DNA from: Desulfopila inferna
GTDB lineage: Bacteria > Desulfobacterota > Desulfobulbia > Desulfobulbales > Desulfocapsaceae
DNA length: 64,000 bases
Assembly (NCBI RefSeq): GCF_016919005.1
Contig: NZ_JAFFQE010000001.1
Span: 744,001 to 808,000, forward strand
Reading direction: 5' to 3'
The notes beneath the pieces are model-generated. The model was not told the DNA's origin and searched no databases. It was given only the letters and a program-made list of their open reading frames with translations. Each line of letters starts with the position of its first letter. The first letter of the stretch is position 1. Shown here piece after piece: positions 38,102 to 48,000 of this stretch. Made by a program: the position numbers and the translations under genes.

Positions 38102-39286
38102 TTAAATATTCACAAAAGGCGCAGCCAGCCACATCACTATTCCTGCCGCCAGTGCCAGTCCCTGCAGCGGCAAGGCCCGTTTCATCTCTTTTTCTACACC
38201 ACTGGGCGAAGTATATGGAGTTGAGCCGGTGAAATTCATAGCGAGATGAGAGCTTATCGAAGTGAACACCAGCACCAGAGCTGTCGTTTCGAGTACCTGC
38301 AGATCGGCAACCAGCACAAATGCCGGGGTCGTTGCCATTGCCAGCAAAGCGCCCTTCAGAGAAAAAGCGCGCCCCGGTATCCAGGGCAGAAGAAGAGGCA
38401 CTATCAGCATCCCGCATACTCCTCCCCAGAGGGCGGCAGAAGAGACAAGTATTCCCCGCTGCCAGCCCTGCAGGGGAGAAAAAATGTCGGGAGAGAATCC
38501 TGATATTATGAAGAGTAAGGGAAAAATCCACCAGACTTTTCTGCCGAACAGATAAAACTCAACGGGAATAAGTTCGAACCTCTCTCCGAAGGTGAAGGTC
38601 ACGGTTCTCATCTTTTCGGTAGCCTGCATGTCATTTTCCAGAAAAGCTTTCAGAGCAACCGCTTTGACGGGACCGTAAACAACTCTAAAACCGCATCTTT
38701 TCCTGACCTCATGAGCAGCAATCCCGGAGGCGCCTAACTGGGGGACGATAACGCGCCTGTGATTGACCCTTTCGGACAGGCCGGTTTCCTTGATCCTATA
38801 GACGATCTCTTCCGTAGAAAAAGTCCGTTTACCTGCGGCACACCAGACGTTAATGCCGCATGTATCAAGAACGAGAATCCAGCAGTCCAATCCGGCCAGT
38901 TCCCGGCGGACGAAATCAAAGGTGAGCTTGTAATTGGCGGTAACGATAACAGGAGAACCCTGCCCAGGATAGCCAACTCCATACAGTCCCGGAGCAATTC
39001 TATACTCATCCCTGTTTATGCCGAGTCTGGCCAGCAAGGCACCAATATGGTCAGAGAAATCGAGCTCGGTTTTTACAAGAGCCACATCACTGCGGCTATC
39101 CTTGATGAAGGCCCGCACAAAGGGCTTCAAAGTATATCCCGGCCTTTCCAGAGGATTGGTCTTTGGCGGTGGTGCACCTCCGCAGCAAACTTCCTGCGGC
39201 GCTGCTGCGGTTTGTACTTCCGCCAGCTCGATTACACTCCCCTCGGAAAAATCTTTTTCTTCGCGACCGGATTTTGTGCCAGCCAT
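38102..39286 (-). CDS. hgcA: HgcA, corrinoid protein of mercury methylation
   Basis: About 394 residues from ATG 39286. The cap-helix signature NVWCAAGK (146-153) is the hallmark of HgcA; C149 is the lower axial ligand of the cobalamin cofactor. The N-terminal half is the corrinoid-binding domain related to the CFeSP gamma subunit (LYGVGYPGQG, VVYGPVKA). The C-terminal half has about five membrane helices from residue ~279. HgcA passes a methyl group to Hg(II). The frame continues upstream to an ATG at 39349 that lies inside the palindromic element 39331-39507, so a start at 39286 (or 39313) is more likely. No ArsR-type regulator is adjacent. Confidence 0.95.
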   Translation of the reverse strand: MAGTKSGREEKDFSEGSVIELAEVQTAAAPQEVCCGGAPPPKTNPLERPGYTLKPFVRAFIKDSRSDVALVKTELDFSDHIGALLARLGINRDEYRIAPGLYGVGYPGQGSPVIVTANYKLTFDFVRRELAGLDCWILVLDTCGINVWCAAGKRTFSTEEIVYRIKETGLSERVNHRRVIVPQLGASGIAAHEVRKRCGFRVVYGPVKAVALKAFLENDMQATEKMRTVTFTFGERFELIPVEFYLFGRKVWWIFPLLFIISGFSPDIFSPLQGWQRGILVSSAALWGGVCGMLIVPLLLPWIPGRAFSLKGALLAMATTPAFVLVADLQVLETTALVLVFTSISSHLAMNFTGSTPYTSPSGVEKEMKRALPLQGLALAAGIVMWLAAPFVNI

Positions 39287-39330
39287 TGGTAAAAACTGCA
39301 AAACACACCTCATGCTAAAATGTTTTTTCG

Positions 39331-39507
39331 GGTAACTATTGAGCAGCATCCCGTCTGCACACGATCAGCCAGAAAAACACAGGCACACTATAGTCTCCCG
39401 GACTGCTTGTGTATACATCCAGAGTCGGAGTTTTTGAATCTGCCCCTATAGCCAAGACACTTATCGTTTTCCAACTCAGCTGGCTTGGCTTCTTGCTGAA
39501 TAGTTAC
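39331..39507. repeat. Palindromic MITE-like element, copy B, directly upstream of hgcA
   Basis: Terminal inverted repeats GGTAACTATTGAGCA (39331-39345) and TGCTGAATAGTTAC (39494-39507) match at 13 of 14 bases, and the ends resemble those of the element at 26703-26817. The centre (ACTATAGTCTCCCGGACTGC) resembles its core. It ends only ~45 bases before the hgcA start. Confidence 0.55.
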
Positions 39508-39768
39508 GCTTCAGGAACAGAAGTCCTGCTGTTCCACAAATATATTCAAATATAAACTATACAACATTTAAACATACAAACAATTTGTAAGCGAAAAGAG
39601 GATTTGGAGGAGAGTCTCACTCAGCTTAAAAACATTTTTCCCTTTTCTGGTTTTTTATACCATTCAAGGGGGTACTTGGACTGAGTGGCGGTTTTTCAGG
39701 AAAAGTGATCCGAACAGCAGGAAGACAACATTGCCAGGAGCCCAATTGGCAAGCTCCTGGCGCAACAA
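39508..39768. other. A/T-rich non-coding stretch
   Basis: No gene is seen on either strand between the palindromic element and comEA. The motif TCAAGGGGGTACT at about 39664 also occurs at about 26133, perhaps another small repeat. Confidence 0.3.
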
Positions 39769-40071
39769 TTATATGGTTATATAGGGTCGCATCTTATCCA
39801 GTGTTTTCGGTCCTATTCCCTTTACCGAGGTAAGATCCTCAAGACGCTGAAAATTTCCATTTTTTTCTCTGTATACCTGAATACTTTGCGCCGTCTTTGG
39901 GCCGATACCCGGCACCTGGCAGAGGGCTTGCTCATTTGCCGTGTTGATATTGATTTTTTCCAGCTGAACCTGCGACTGATTGCTTGAAGCATCTGAAGCG
40001 GCAAAGGTAAAAGAAGTGGGCGTAACGAATGAGAGGGCCAGCAAAAGCATAACAAAAATCATCTTTTTCAT
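39769..40071 (-). CDS. comEA: ComEA-like helix-hairpin-helix DNA-binding protein
   Basis: A 100-residue exported protein: a signal peptide (MKKMIFVMLLLALSF...) and then the HhH repeat domain (INTANEQALCQVPGIGPKTAQSI and SVKGIGPKTLDKM). ComEA-type proteins bind DNA in the periplasm for uptake. The ATG at 40071 follows AAGGAG. No other competence gene is adjacent, so a transformation role is unproven. Confidence 0.8.
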   Translation of the reverse strand: MKKMIFVMLLLALSFVTPTSFTFAASDASSNQSQVQLEKININTANEQALCQVPGIGPKTAQSIQVYREKNGNFQRLEDLTSVKGIGPKTLDKMRPYITI

Positions 40072-40257
40072 TTCTGTCTCCTTGATGGGATGGTGAGGGA
40101 AAGCTATCCAGATCATCTGGGCCAACAGGCTTTCCGGGTTTGTTTGCGACCCACCTTAACAGCCGAATCCCACAATTTTCTCACACAACTATACGTACAA
40201 AAGAAAAAATTAAAAAAATTCCCTTCAGCACCTCTCTAATTTAACCAAATCAGAATT

Positions 40258-40635
40258 CTATAAATCCAGCCTCACCCATCGGGAACAGTATCTATTAGCC
40301 GCTTCAAGCAGCTTTTTGGCAGGCAATCCTTCATGAACACAGGCACGGAAGCTGCCCGAATTATCACGGTATACAACCATTGCTTCACTGTGTTTCTCCT
40401 GGTGGTCTCCGAATTCGACCCGAATTACCCCTTTGACGACATCAATGTGCAGTTCATCGTCCTGGAATTGATAGTATGCGGTCTGAGCCAGCGCATGAAA
40501 CTCATGTTTGGAGGATGCGTCATTCTTTCGTGTCAGCGTCTGAATGTATCCTGCCTCGTCGATGGCCTTTTCCGGAACAATAATGACGGCGGAACAATCT
40601 TCGATCCTGGTGTCTTCAAAGTATATATTGAGCAT
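40258..40635 (-). CDS. Conserved hypothetical protein
   Basis: About 125 residues from ATG 40635 (MLNIYFEDTRI). I do not recognise a family. It is soluble, mixed alpha/beta, with no signal peptide or metal motif; the middle (AYYQFQDDELHIDVVKGVIRVEFGD) looks like a small beta sheet. It is longer if a GTG at 40698 is used. It lies downstream of nothing on its strand and is transcribed toward comEA. Confidence 0.5.
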   Translation of the reverse strand: MLNIYFEDTRIEDCSAVIIVPEKAIDEAGYIQTLTRKNDASSKHEFHALAQTAYYQFQDDELHIDVVKGVIRVEFGDHQEKHSEAMVVYRDNSGSFRACVHEGLPAKKLLEAANRYCSRWVRLDL

Positions 40636-41195
40636 AACGGGACAGAGTGTTGAATTATTAATAGAAGAAGGTGCATCAGAAACCCCAACCCCCCGCACCT
40701 TCGATGACTTTATGGCAGGATTATCAGTTCTTTCTTCTCACCATTACGCTAGTTTTCTGAAATATCCAGTTAAGTTAATTTAATCATAATGAGTCTATCT
40801 CACCACAATTCCTCAGTGAATATTACAACATAACAATTTACTGTGTCTTGACATCATACCCCAAAAAGGAACGAAGCTAACATATCGGAGTTCCATCAAG
40901 AAACCACTCCTTAACACTTTTGCGGCCTCACCACATGCCGCATCACCTTGTTTATCCGCTTTAATTAAAAATCAACAGGGTTCCATCGCGATCATCAGAC
41001 AGTTTCTAGGCAACGACTACATATTATTTTATACTTGAGTTTTATTTATCGTTTTGTTAAATTTTAGTGATCTTAATAATTAAGTAGATACAGGGTGATT
41101 CGAAGATGCGACCCTCGAAGCATTGAAAAAATGTCCCCTGCATCATCTCCAGTTCTCTTACAAGACCGATCCACAATCATCATGGAGGAGTTTGC
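40636..41195. other. Intergenic region before the C1/Hdr operon
   Basis: About 560 bases with no gene. It is the likely promoter region for the large plus-strand cluster starting at 41196. A TTGACA-like box (about 40848-40853) is visible but without a clear -10. Nothing more can be supported. Confidence 0.4.
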
Positions 41196-42071
41196 ATGGA
41201 AAGCACTACTGGCGTCACTCCCCAAAAGCCAAACCATCTCATTGCAGAGATTGACCCGCCTAAAGGGGTAAATCTGGAAAGATTTCTCAACACCGCCCTG
41301 AGCATTCGCGGAAGAATAGATGGTGTAAGGGTGACGGATGGAGAACATGCTATCATGCGCATGTCCCCATTGGCTCCCTGTCTGGCCTTAAAAGAAAAAA
41401 AATTCAACCCCACCATGATCATCAACGGGCGGGACCGCAACAGAATCTCCTTTCAGGCGGACCTCCTCACTGCTGCAGCCCTGGGCATCGACAGCATCGT
41501 GATCAAGGAGGGACACGATCCCACGGAAGGTGACCAGCCGGTGGCAAAAACCAGCGGCGACCTTGATCTTTTTTCCATGCTCACCTGTGCCCGCAACCTC
41601 AACAATGGGACGGATCTTGCGGGTGAAAAACTGGACGGCGCCACCAATTTTACCATCGGTGTATCGCTTGATCTCTCCGATGATGTCAACTCCAACAGAG
41701 AGAACGCCGAGCTGTTTCTGAAACTTGAAGAGTTCGGAGTGGACTCCGTCACTCTCGGCCCCACCTACGACCTCAACCTGATTGAACAGTTCCTGCCCTT
41801 TGCCGAGCAGACCGGTATCAAACTCTACACATCCCTCATGTATCTCAAATCGGTGACCATGGTGAGATACCTCAATAACCTCCCGGGAGTACCTTCTATT
41901 CCTCAGGAGTTCCTCAAGAAGATGATGCAGGCACCGGTTAAAAGTGAAGCGGGAATGAAGGTCGCTGCCGAATTTCTGCAGGAACTGGTCCCGATGGGAG
42001 ATGGTGTCGTCCTGCTTGCTATCGGCTGGAGAGAGAGACTGCCGGAATTCCTCGACCTGATAGAGAGATAG
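41196..42071 (+). CDS. Methylenetetrahydrofolate reductase (MetF) paralogue
   Basis: A 291-residue TIM-barrel protein of the MTHFR family (IAEIDPPKGV at the start; PTMIINGRDRNRISFQADLL; then VKEGHDPTEGDQP in place of the usual GDHP substrate strand). A second MTHFR with the same RDRNRIxLQxDLLGA motif is encoded at 49815. The enzyme reduces methylene-THF to methyl-THF. Start ATG follows GGAGGAG. It is separated by seven bases from a PAS histidine kinase, so the two are likely co-expressed. It may be a specialised or regulatory MetF. Confidence 0.75.
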   Translation: MESTTGVTPQKPNHLIAEIDPPKGVNLERFLNTALSIRGRIDGVRVTDGEHAIMRMSPLAPCLALKEKKFNPTMIINGRDRNRISFQADLLTAAALGIDSIVIKEGHDPTEGDQPVAKTSGDLDLFSMLTCARNLNNGTDLAGEKLDGATNFTIGVSLDLSDDVNSNRENAELFLKLEEFGVDSVTLGPTYDLNLIEQFLPFAEQTGIKLYTSLMYLKSVTMVRYLNNLPGVPSIPQEFLKKMMQAPVKSEAGMKVAAEFLQELVPMGDGVVLLAIGWRERLPEFLDLIER

Positions 42072-42078
42072 CGAACTG

Positions 42079-43632
42079 GTGAACAGATCTGTGAACGATA
42101 CGCCTTTCAATAAAAACCTGGCAACGATAACCAAAGAGCTTGGTTCCAACCTCTATCTTTACCAGATCCTGGAGGGGACACCAAATGGAGTCCTGGTAGT
42201 CAATCTGCGGCATCAGGTAATTTATGCCAATCCCTCTGCATCTTTGTTTTTAGGTGCTGTTCAGAGAAAACTTAGCGGCAGCGACCTCAAGACGGCACTA
42301 GGGGAGAAAAACAGTGAATTCTATACGCTGATTGAAACGTTTTTCCAAGATCCTCAGAAACGAGAAGAATTACGGATGCGTCATGAGATTCAGATTGAAA
42401 TGCCGGAAAATGAAACACAGCTCCTTGATGCAGTGCTGGTTTATCCGCCATCTTCTCCAACATATTATTTAATATATCTTATTGATATTACGACACGAAA
42501 AAAACTTGAAGGGAGGTTGCGCAGAAGAAATGCTTTTTTTCATAACCTGATAGAATCTTCCGTCGACGGCATAATCGCCTCCGACATGAACGGCAATCTT
42601 ATCATTTTCAATCAGAGCGCTCAGGGCTTGCTGGGCTACAACGATGAGGAGAAATTCAAACTGCACGTATCAGGATTGTACCAGCAAGGTGTTGCCAAGA
42701 CCATATTGAGAAGGATGCGCAGTGAAGACTATGGAGGAAAAGGCAAGTTGAGACACCAGGAGCTGATAGTCAAACACAAAACAGGCTACGATATTCCGGT
42801 CAATTTTTCAGGCGGCATTATCTACGACAATGATAAGGAAATCGCCACGTTTGGAATCTTCACCGATCTGCGGGCAATGCTGCAGATAGAAGAAGACCTG
42901 GAACAGACTCACAATATGTTGATGCAGTCTGAAAAAATGGCCGGTCTCGGCCGACTTGCCGCCGGCGTTGCCCATGAGATAAACAATCCCATGTCGGGCA
43001 TAATGCTTTATTCCAATCTGATCAAGGAGGAACTGGGCGACGATCACCCGGCCAACAGTGATCTGCAGACAATAGTCAATGAGGCGGAGCGCTGCAAAGT
43101 CATCGTCGCCGATCTGTTGGAATTCTCACACCAGACCAGCTACGAGATGGCTCTCACCAAAATCAATGAAGTCATTCGCAAGACCTTGACGGTGGTCCGC
43201 AATCAACCCCTGTTTCAGAATATAACCATCAACTTGAATCTGGAGGATGATCTGCCTCCGATCTACGGCAACTCCATCCGCCTCAATCAGGTTATCCTCA
43301 ATATTGTCGTTAATGCCGCCCAGGCCATGGAAGGTCGCGGTCAGCTCAAGATCACCAGCCGTGCCCGGGCCAATCACGATATAATCGAAGTAATCATCAG
43401 CGACGATGGACCGGGCATCCCCAATGAGTATATCGATCAGGTATTCGAACCGTTTTTCACCACCAAGATTACCGGTGAAGGCACCGGCCTGGGTCTCTCT
43501 GTCTCGTATGCCATCGTCAAAGAACACAAAGGGAGCGTCCGGGTCCTGTCACCTCCGGATGAGGGCGCCACCTTTACCCTGAGATTTCCTGCAGTACTGG
43601 ACAACTTAATTGGAGAAAACCATGAACAATGA
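42079..43632 (+). CDS. PAS-domain sensor histidine kinase
   Basis: A 517-residue cytosolic kinase. It has two PAS domains (about 27-135 and 150-270), a linker coil (DLEQTHNMLMQSEKMAGLG) and an H-box with the phospho-accepting His in GVAHEINNPMSG. The HATPase domain has an N-box (NVVNAAQAM), DDGPGIPNEY and GTGLGLSVSY. No membrane segments are predicted. The GTG start lies seven bases after the MetF-like gene; the 3' end overlaps hdrC. Cytosolic PAS sensing and its position suggest control of the C1 cluster. Confidence 0.85.
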   Translation: MNRSVNDTPFNKNLATITKELGSNLYLYQILEGTPNGVLVVNLRHQVIYANPSASLFLGAVQRKLSGSDLKTALGEKNSEFYTLIETFFQDPQKREELRMRHEIQIEMPENETQLLDAVLVYPPSSPTYYLIYLIDITTRKKLEGRLRRRNAFFHNLIESSVDGIIASDMNGNLIIFNQSAQGLLGYNDEEKFKLHVSGLYQQGVAKTILRRMRSEDYGGKGKLRHQELIVKHKTGYDIPVNFSGGIIYDNDKEIATFGIFTDLRAMLQIEEDLEQTHNMLMQSEKMAGLGRLAAGVAHEINNPMSGIMLYSNLIKEELGDDHPANSDLQTIVNEAERCKVIVADLLEFSHQTSYEMALTKINEVIRKTLTVVRNQPLFQNITINLNLEDDLPPIYGNSIRLNQVILNIVVNAAQAMEGRGQLKITSRARANHDIIEVIISDDGPGIPNEYIDQVFEPFFTTKITGEGTGLGLSVSYAIVKEHKGSVRVLSPPDEGATFTLRFPAVLDNLIGENHEQ

Positions 43633-44185
43633 TTTTCTGACTGCTGAAAGCGGAAATACCAAATTCTTAAGCAAACTCGAGACCATGGGAATCCACGTCA
43701 ATAGTTGCTTCCAGTGCGGCCGTTGCTCTTCGGGCTGCCCGGTCTCCGATTTTTTCGATTTGAACGTCATGGAGGTGGTCCGTCTTGCCTCCTACGGCAT
43801 GGAGGACAGACTGCTGAACAGTAAAACCATCTGGCTTTGCGCCGCCTGTGAAACCTGCGCCAGCAGGTGTCCCAACGATATCGAAATTGCAGGACTGATG
43901 GATACCTTGCGGGAACTGGCACTGCGCAAGGGCATACGGCCGGCAGAGGAGCGCGTTCCTGTTTTCCACCAGTGTTTTCTCGACTCCATAAAACATTGGG
44001 GCAGGGCCTACGAAATCGGCATGATCGGGGCCTACAAAGTTCGCTCCAAAGATTTTATGGGTGATATGAAACTGGGCTTGAACATGTTCATGAAAGGCAA
44101 GTTGTCGATGATGCCGCACTCCATTCAAGGAAAAACCGAGATCCGCCGGATATTCTCGGGCAAGGGCAAGGAGTACGACCGATGA
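43622..44185 (+). CDS. hdrC: Heterodisulfide reductase subunit C (HdrC)
   Basis: A 187-residue iron-sulfur protein with two [4Fe-4S] motifs, CFQCGRCSSGCP and CAACETCASRCP, and helical C-terminal half. HdrC passes electrons between HdrA and HdrB. The ATG at 43622 follows GGAG. It overlaps the kinase gene by 11 bases and hdrB by four (ATGA), so it is translationally coupled. Confidence 0.9.
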   Translation: MNNDFLTAESGNTKFLSKLETMGIHVNSCFQCGRCSSGCPVSDFFDLNVMEVVRLASYGMEDRLLNSKTIWLCAACETCASRCPNDIEIAGLMDTLRELALRKGIRPAEERVPVFHQCFLDSIKHWGRAYEIGMIGAYKVRSKDFMGDMKLGLNMFMKGKLSMMPHSIQGKTEIRRIFSGKGKEYDR

Positions 44186-45042
44186 AATTATCATACTATC
44201 CCGGATGTTCACTGCAGGGAACCGCTCTGGACTATGACCGCTCCGTCAGAGAAGTATGCGCCGCACTTGATGTTGAACTCGTCGACATCCCCGACTGGAA
44301 CTGCTGCGGCGCTTCATCGGCGCATATGACCAGTCATGAAATCGGCATGCGCCTGCCGATGCGCAACCTTCTTCTTAACCAGCAAGGCCTGGATATCCTG
44401 ATACCTTGTGCAGCCTGCTATCAGAGACTCAGAGCCGCGGATATCGCCCTGCGGAAAAACCCCGAATACTGGGATGTGGAGGATTATGATCCGGATTTCC
44501 GCATTCTCCACATAAGTTCCTTTCTGGCGTCGGAGGAGATAAACGGACGGATCAGGGAAAAGGTACAAAAAGATCTCGCCGGGTTACCCGTTGCCTGCTA
44601 TTACGGCTGTCTCTCCCTGCGTCACCCCAAAATAACAGGAGTCGAAGCTTATGAAATGCCGGAGACCCTGGAGACCATTGTCGGCAACCTTGGTGCTCAT
44701 CCAGTCAGATGGTCGCACCGCACCGAATGCTGCTCCGGAAGTCTCACCATGGCCCGTCCGGATATCGCGCGAAAGCTCGTCGGCGACATAAACCAGGCGG
44801 CAAAAAGAGGAGGTGCCGGCGCTTTTGTAACGGATTGCCCCATGTGCCAGGCCAACCTCGAAAGCCGTCAGCTCGATAATGATCCGTCGGATAGTCTACC
44901 TGTCTTTTTTGCAACGGAATTGATTGCTGCTGCTCTGAGCGGCACCTACCCGCAGAAGCAGCGCAAAGTGCATCTGGTAGCCCCCCATATTTTAGCCGAT
45001 CTATTCACAGCCCCGGAGACCGTCAGGGAGGAGACATCATGA
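44182..45042 (+). CDS. hdrB: Heterodisulfide reductase subunit B (HdrB)
   Basis: A 286-residue HdrB with two CCG-domain cysteine sets: YYPGCSLQGT...NCCGASSAH...CAACYQRL and YYGC...RTECCSGSLTMAR...CPMCQANL. In methanogens these hold two non-cubane [4Fe-4S] clusters that split heterodisulfide. In bacteria the same subunit serves unknown disulfide-like or thiol substrates. Overlaps with hdrC and hdrA are of the ATGA type. Confidence 0.92.
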   Translation: MKLSYYPGCSLQGTALDYDRSVREVCAALDVELVDIPDWNCCGASSAHMTSHEIGMRLPMRNLLLNQQGLDILIPCAACYQRLRAADIALRKNPEYWDVEDYDPDFRILHISSFLASEEINGRIREKVQKDLAGLPVACYYGCLSLRHPKITGVEAYEMPETLETIVGNLGAHPVRWSHRTECCSGSLTMARPDIARKLVGDINQAAKRGGAGAFVTDCPMCQANLESRQLDNDPSDSLPVFFATELIAAALSGTYPQKQRKVHLVAPHILADLFTAPETVREETS

Positions 45043-48000
45043 ATCAGAACGTTCAACCTGTTAAAGACACTCCTGCGGTCCCGATAGGTGCCGTGCTGGT
45101 TATCGGCGGCGGCATCAGCGGTATGCAGTCGGCTCTCGATCTTGCAAATTCCGGACTCAAGGTCTATCTGGTGGAAAGCTCCCCGGCCATCGGCGGCAAA
45201 ATGGCACAGCTCGACAAAACCTTTCCCACCAATGACTGCTCGATGTGCATTGTCTCACCAAAACTTGTCGAAGTCGGCCGGCACCGCAATATCGAACTGC
45301 TGACACACAGTGAGCTCAAGGAACTTCATGGTGATGCCGGCAATTTCCGGGCCACGATCACCCAGCACGCCCGCTATGTCGATGTCGCCAAATGTACCGG
45401 CTGCGGACTCTGTGAGCTGGTCTGTCCGGTTACTCACATTTCCGCCTTTCCTTTCCGCAAAGAGGATGATGACAAAAACAAGAAACTGCGGGCCAAAGAG
45501 AAGAAAATATTGCCGACCCAAAAGGCAGTTGAACCTACAGCGCTGCACTCCTGGAACTTTACCGTGGATGAAAAAAAATGCTCGCAGTGCGGCAGCTGCC
45601 ACAGAGTTTGTCTGCAAAACGCTATAGCCTGGCAGAAAAAGGAATACGCCAGGATCGATCAGGAGAAATGCAGCGGCTGCGGCGCCTGCCTGGCAGCCTG
45701 TCCTGACAAATATCGCGCCATCACCGTTAGCGCTGCTCCCGAGATGGAGAAAAGCATCGGAGCGGCCATTCATGAGCGATCCTCCAAGCTGAAGCAGGCA
45801 TTTGCAATCCGGGAAACCAACGATTGCATACGCTGTGGCTTATGCGTCCTTACCTGTAAAAAGGTGATGAATATCGGGGCATTGAAAATGGTCGAAAACG
45901 GTATTCAGGCGGGCCTCGATATCTGCCAGGTCTGTGGCGCCTGTGTCTCCAACTGTCCTGTTGATTTTCTGCAGATCGAGCAGGTAACCAATAAAATACC
46001 CCATCCTCTCTATGACAGCTTCAATGAAAATCTGTCGTTGCGCAAGCCCATCAACATCCACTACCCCCAGGCGGTGCCCCGTGTGCCGGTGATAGATGAG
46101 AAGAGCTGTATACAACTCAATAGCGGCGCCTGCGGTACCTGCGCCACCATTTGCGGTGTTGGTGCTATTGAATACACACACCGCGAGACAGACAGGGAAA
46201 TCGAAGCGGGTTCGGTTATTTTTTCACCAGGCATAGAAGTCTTCGATGCCCGGAAGCGTGGTGAATATGGTTATGGCACCTATAAAAACGTGGTGACCTC
46301 CATTGAATTCGAGCGCCTTCTCTCGGCCTCCGGCCCGACCTCCGGCACAGTTGCCAGACCAGGCGACGGCGCCCACCCTAAAAAGATCGCCTGGATACAA
46401 TGTGTCGGCTCCCGCGACCACAGCTGTAACAGGGATTATTGTTCCTCGGTGTGCTGTATGTATGCCACCAAGGAAGCTTTTATCGCCAGGGAACATGACT
46501 CCTCCATCGAACCGACGATTTTCTATATCGACATGCGCTCTTTCGGTAAGAACTTCGACGACTATGTCAGCCGGGCCAAGGACCACAACGTCCGCTTCAT
46601 CAGGGCTATGGTCAGCCGCGTCTTCGAAGACCCACAGACCGGCAACCTCGAACTCCGCTATATTGATGAAGCCGGAAAAAAAATTGCGGAAGAGTTCGAT
46701 ATGGTCGTGCTCTCCGTGGGAGTACAGGTGCCGGAAAAAACCAAAGAACTGGCAGAAAAGATCAATATCGATCTCGACCGCTTCGGCTTTGCAGTTACAG
46801 GAACATTCAGTCCTCTGGCAACTTCGCGTCCCGGTGTCTTTGTCAGCGGCGCGGTCAACGGCCCCAAAGACATTCCCGAGACAGTGAGTGAGGCCTCCGG
46901 TGCCGCCCAGGCCGCCGCCGCAAATCTCTCCAGTGTCCGGGGTTCACTGATTACCAGAGAAATTCTTCCTGAAGAACGGATTATCTCCCCTGAGGATGAG
47001 TTGCGCATCGGGGTTTTTATCTGCCATTGCGGCGCCAATATCGCTTCGGTGGTCGATGTAGAGGAAGTAACCGAATATGCTAAAACGCTTCCCGGAGTCG
47101 TCTATGCCGAACATCCGCTGTATACCTGTTCACAGGATACCCAGGAGCGTGTCCGCGATATCATCAAAGACCACGATCTCAACAGAGTGGTAATCTGTGC
47201 CTGTTCGCCGACCACGCATGAACCGCTGTTTATGTCCACACTGCGGCAGGCCGGCATTAACAAATATTTCTTTGATATGGCCAATATCAGGGATCAGTGC
47301 TCATGGGTCCATCCCACGGAGCCGAAGCTGGCCACGGAAAAATCGAAGAGGCTGACTCGCATGGCCGTTGCCAATGCCGCCATGGGTGAAGCTCTGGAAG
47401 AACTTGAGTTCGATGTTAACTCCGGCCTGCTCGTTATCGGCGGCGGACTTGCCGGTATGACAGCCGCTGAAGAGGCCGCAAAGCAGGGCTTTACCGTCTA
47501 TCTGGTGGAGCAGCAGGCCCAGTTGGGAGGTCAGCTTCTCAGACTGCAGCGCTCCTGGGACGGCAGTTCCTTCGCCCGCTACATGGAGCAGCTACGCGAC
47601 AGACTTCTGGAGAATGATAAAATCAAAATCTTCACCAGCTCCATGGTGGTGGAACAGACCGGTTTTGTCGGTTCCTTCGAAACTGATATCATGACGCCTT
47701 CAGGGGCCACCCGCACGATAAAGCACGGTGCAATCCTGGTGGCAACCGGCGGCGAGGAAAACCGGCCCGGGCTTCACCAACTCGGCCAAAATGATACCGT
47801 TATGACGCAGACCGATTTTGAAGCGCTGCTGGAACAGGCGGACAACGAAGCGCTGCCCTCCGGCAGTATGGTCATGCTGCAATGCGCCGGCTCCCGGGAC
47901 GAGGATCATCTGCCCTACTGCTCCAGGGTCTGCTGCAATCAGGCCGTGAAAAATGCACTGGCGCTCAAAGAGAGATCTCCCCAAACAAGAATTGATATTC

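Noticed and set aside
37923-38531. Long minus-strand frame between hgcA and hgcB that overlaps hgcA
   Set aside because: It is a shifted shadow of the hgcA 3' part that then runs into the dispersed repeat; no ribosome site and no family features.
39287-39349. HgcA start at 39349
   Set aside because: That ATG lies within the terminal repeat of the palindromic element; the protein similarity begins downstream.
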